The position numbers and the translations under genes were made by a program. Shown one piece after another: positions 63,709-64,000 of a DNA stretch of 64,000 bases (position 1 is its first letter; each line of letters opens with the position of its first letter). The stretch covers positions 3,658,001 to 3,722,000 of the forward strand of contig CAWAGV010000002.1 of assembly GCA_963781725.1 (NCBI GenBank), given 5' to 3'. The notes under the pieces were generated by a model. That model was not told where the DNA came from, searched no databases, and worked only from the letters and a program-made list of their open reading frames with translations. This stretch comes from BOG-931 sp963781725 (GTDB lineage Bacteria > Pseudomonadota > Alphaproteobacteria > Rhizobiales > Xanthobacteraceae).

Positions 63709-64000
63709 ATGGCGAAATTGATCACCATCTACGGCATCAAGAACTGCGATACCATGACCAAGGCGCGCACCTGGCTGGACAAGCACCGCATCGATTACGA
63801 ATTCCACGATTATAAAACCGCGGGCATCGACCGCGAACACCTCGAGCGGTGGAGCAAGAAAGTCGGCTGGGAGACCTTGCTCAATCGCGCCGGGATGACG
63901 TTCCGCAAGCTTCCGGACAAAGACAAAAGCAATATCGACGCCAAAAAGGCGATTGCGCTGATGCTGAAACAGCCGTCCATGATCAAGCGGCCGGTGCTCG
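63709..64000 (+). CDS. ArsC/Spx-like thioredoxin-fold protein (3' end beyond window)
   Basis: A partial gene of 97 codons starting MAKLITIYGIKNCDTMTKAR. It has a single Cys in the KNCDT active-site motif (Cys13). The later LLNRAGMTFRKLPDKDK matches the YffB/ArsC-like family. Members are thought to be glutathione-dependent reductases; a true arsenate reductase is less likely. It starts 28 bases after cyoD. Confidence 0.88.
   Translation, partial: MAKLITIYGIKNCDTMTKARTWLDKHRIDYEFHDYKTAGIDREHLERWSKKVGWETLLNRAGMTFRKLPDKDKSNIDAKKAIALMLKQPSMIKRPVL

Noticed and set aside
1..64000. CRISPR array or insertion sequence
   Set aside because: No regularly spaced repeat array and no transposase-like frame were seen on either strand.

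Overview
The window is high-GC DNA that looks alphaproteobacterial, most likely Hyphomicrobiales. The conjugation backbone, the chromosomal cyo operon and the codon use all fit that group. No rRNA or tRNA gene was seen, so genus is not claimed.

Layout. Positions 1-22.2 kb, almost all on the minus strand, are the backbone of an integrative conjugative element (ICE). They encode the VirD4/TraG coupling protein (running off the left edge), a DUF3363-type relaxase, a lytic transglycosylase, a TraF peptidase, ParA, a plasmid-type RepA with iteron-like repeats inside its gene, small regulators, a DUF2493 protein, a Toprim protein, a very large strawberry-notch-like helicase, a ParB-like protein and ArdC. 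Three of these genes or operons (helicase, parB-like, ardC) carry the same structured leader just upstream of their start codons. The integrase and trb genes are not in the window and would lie to the left.

Positions 22.3-56.3 kb are cargo dominated by genome defence. The first block is a minus-strand operon of a QatC-like enzyme, a small partner, a HTH-ImmA/IrrE protease and a PIN protein. After it come AbiE toxin-antitoxin genes, a type I restriction-modification locus, an AddAB-like nuclease/helicase pair and a complete-order Qat system (qatABCD). Next are a four-gene operon with two RX4H HEPN proteins facing a divergent nuclease gene, a broken TrlF remnant, an Avs-like nuclease-STAND protein and an AbiJ-NTD3/DUF559-like nuclease. 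A 59-bp imperfect direct repeat occurs at both ends of the 27-56 kb block.

Positions 56.3-58.6 kb are bounded by two copies of a 56-bp repeat. Its last bases read like the 3' end of guaA (...EWE-stop), a known integration hotspot, so this looks like stacked attR-type junctions. Between them lie TfoX-like, ArsR, SRPBCC and membrane-protein genes and a GFA-family gene cut off at the second repeat. From 58.6 kb the DNA looks chromosomal: small membrane protein, 2H phosphoesterase, cyoA, a cyoB-cyoC fusion, cyoD and the start of an ArsC/Spx-like gene.

A striking property is the number of single-base frameshifts (at least eight genes from 8 kb to 50 kb). Either the element is decaying or the assembly has indel errors. 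Product calls for those genes assume the joined frames.
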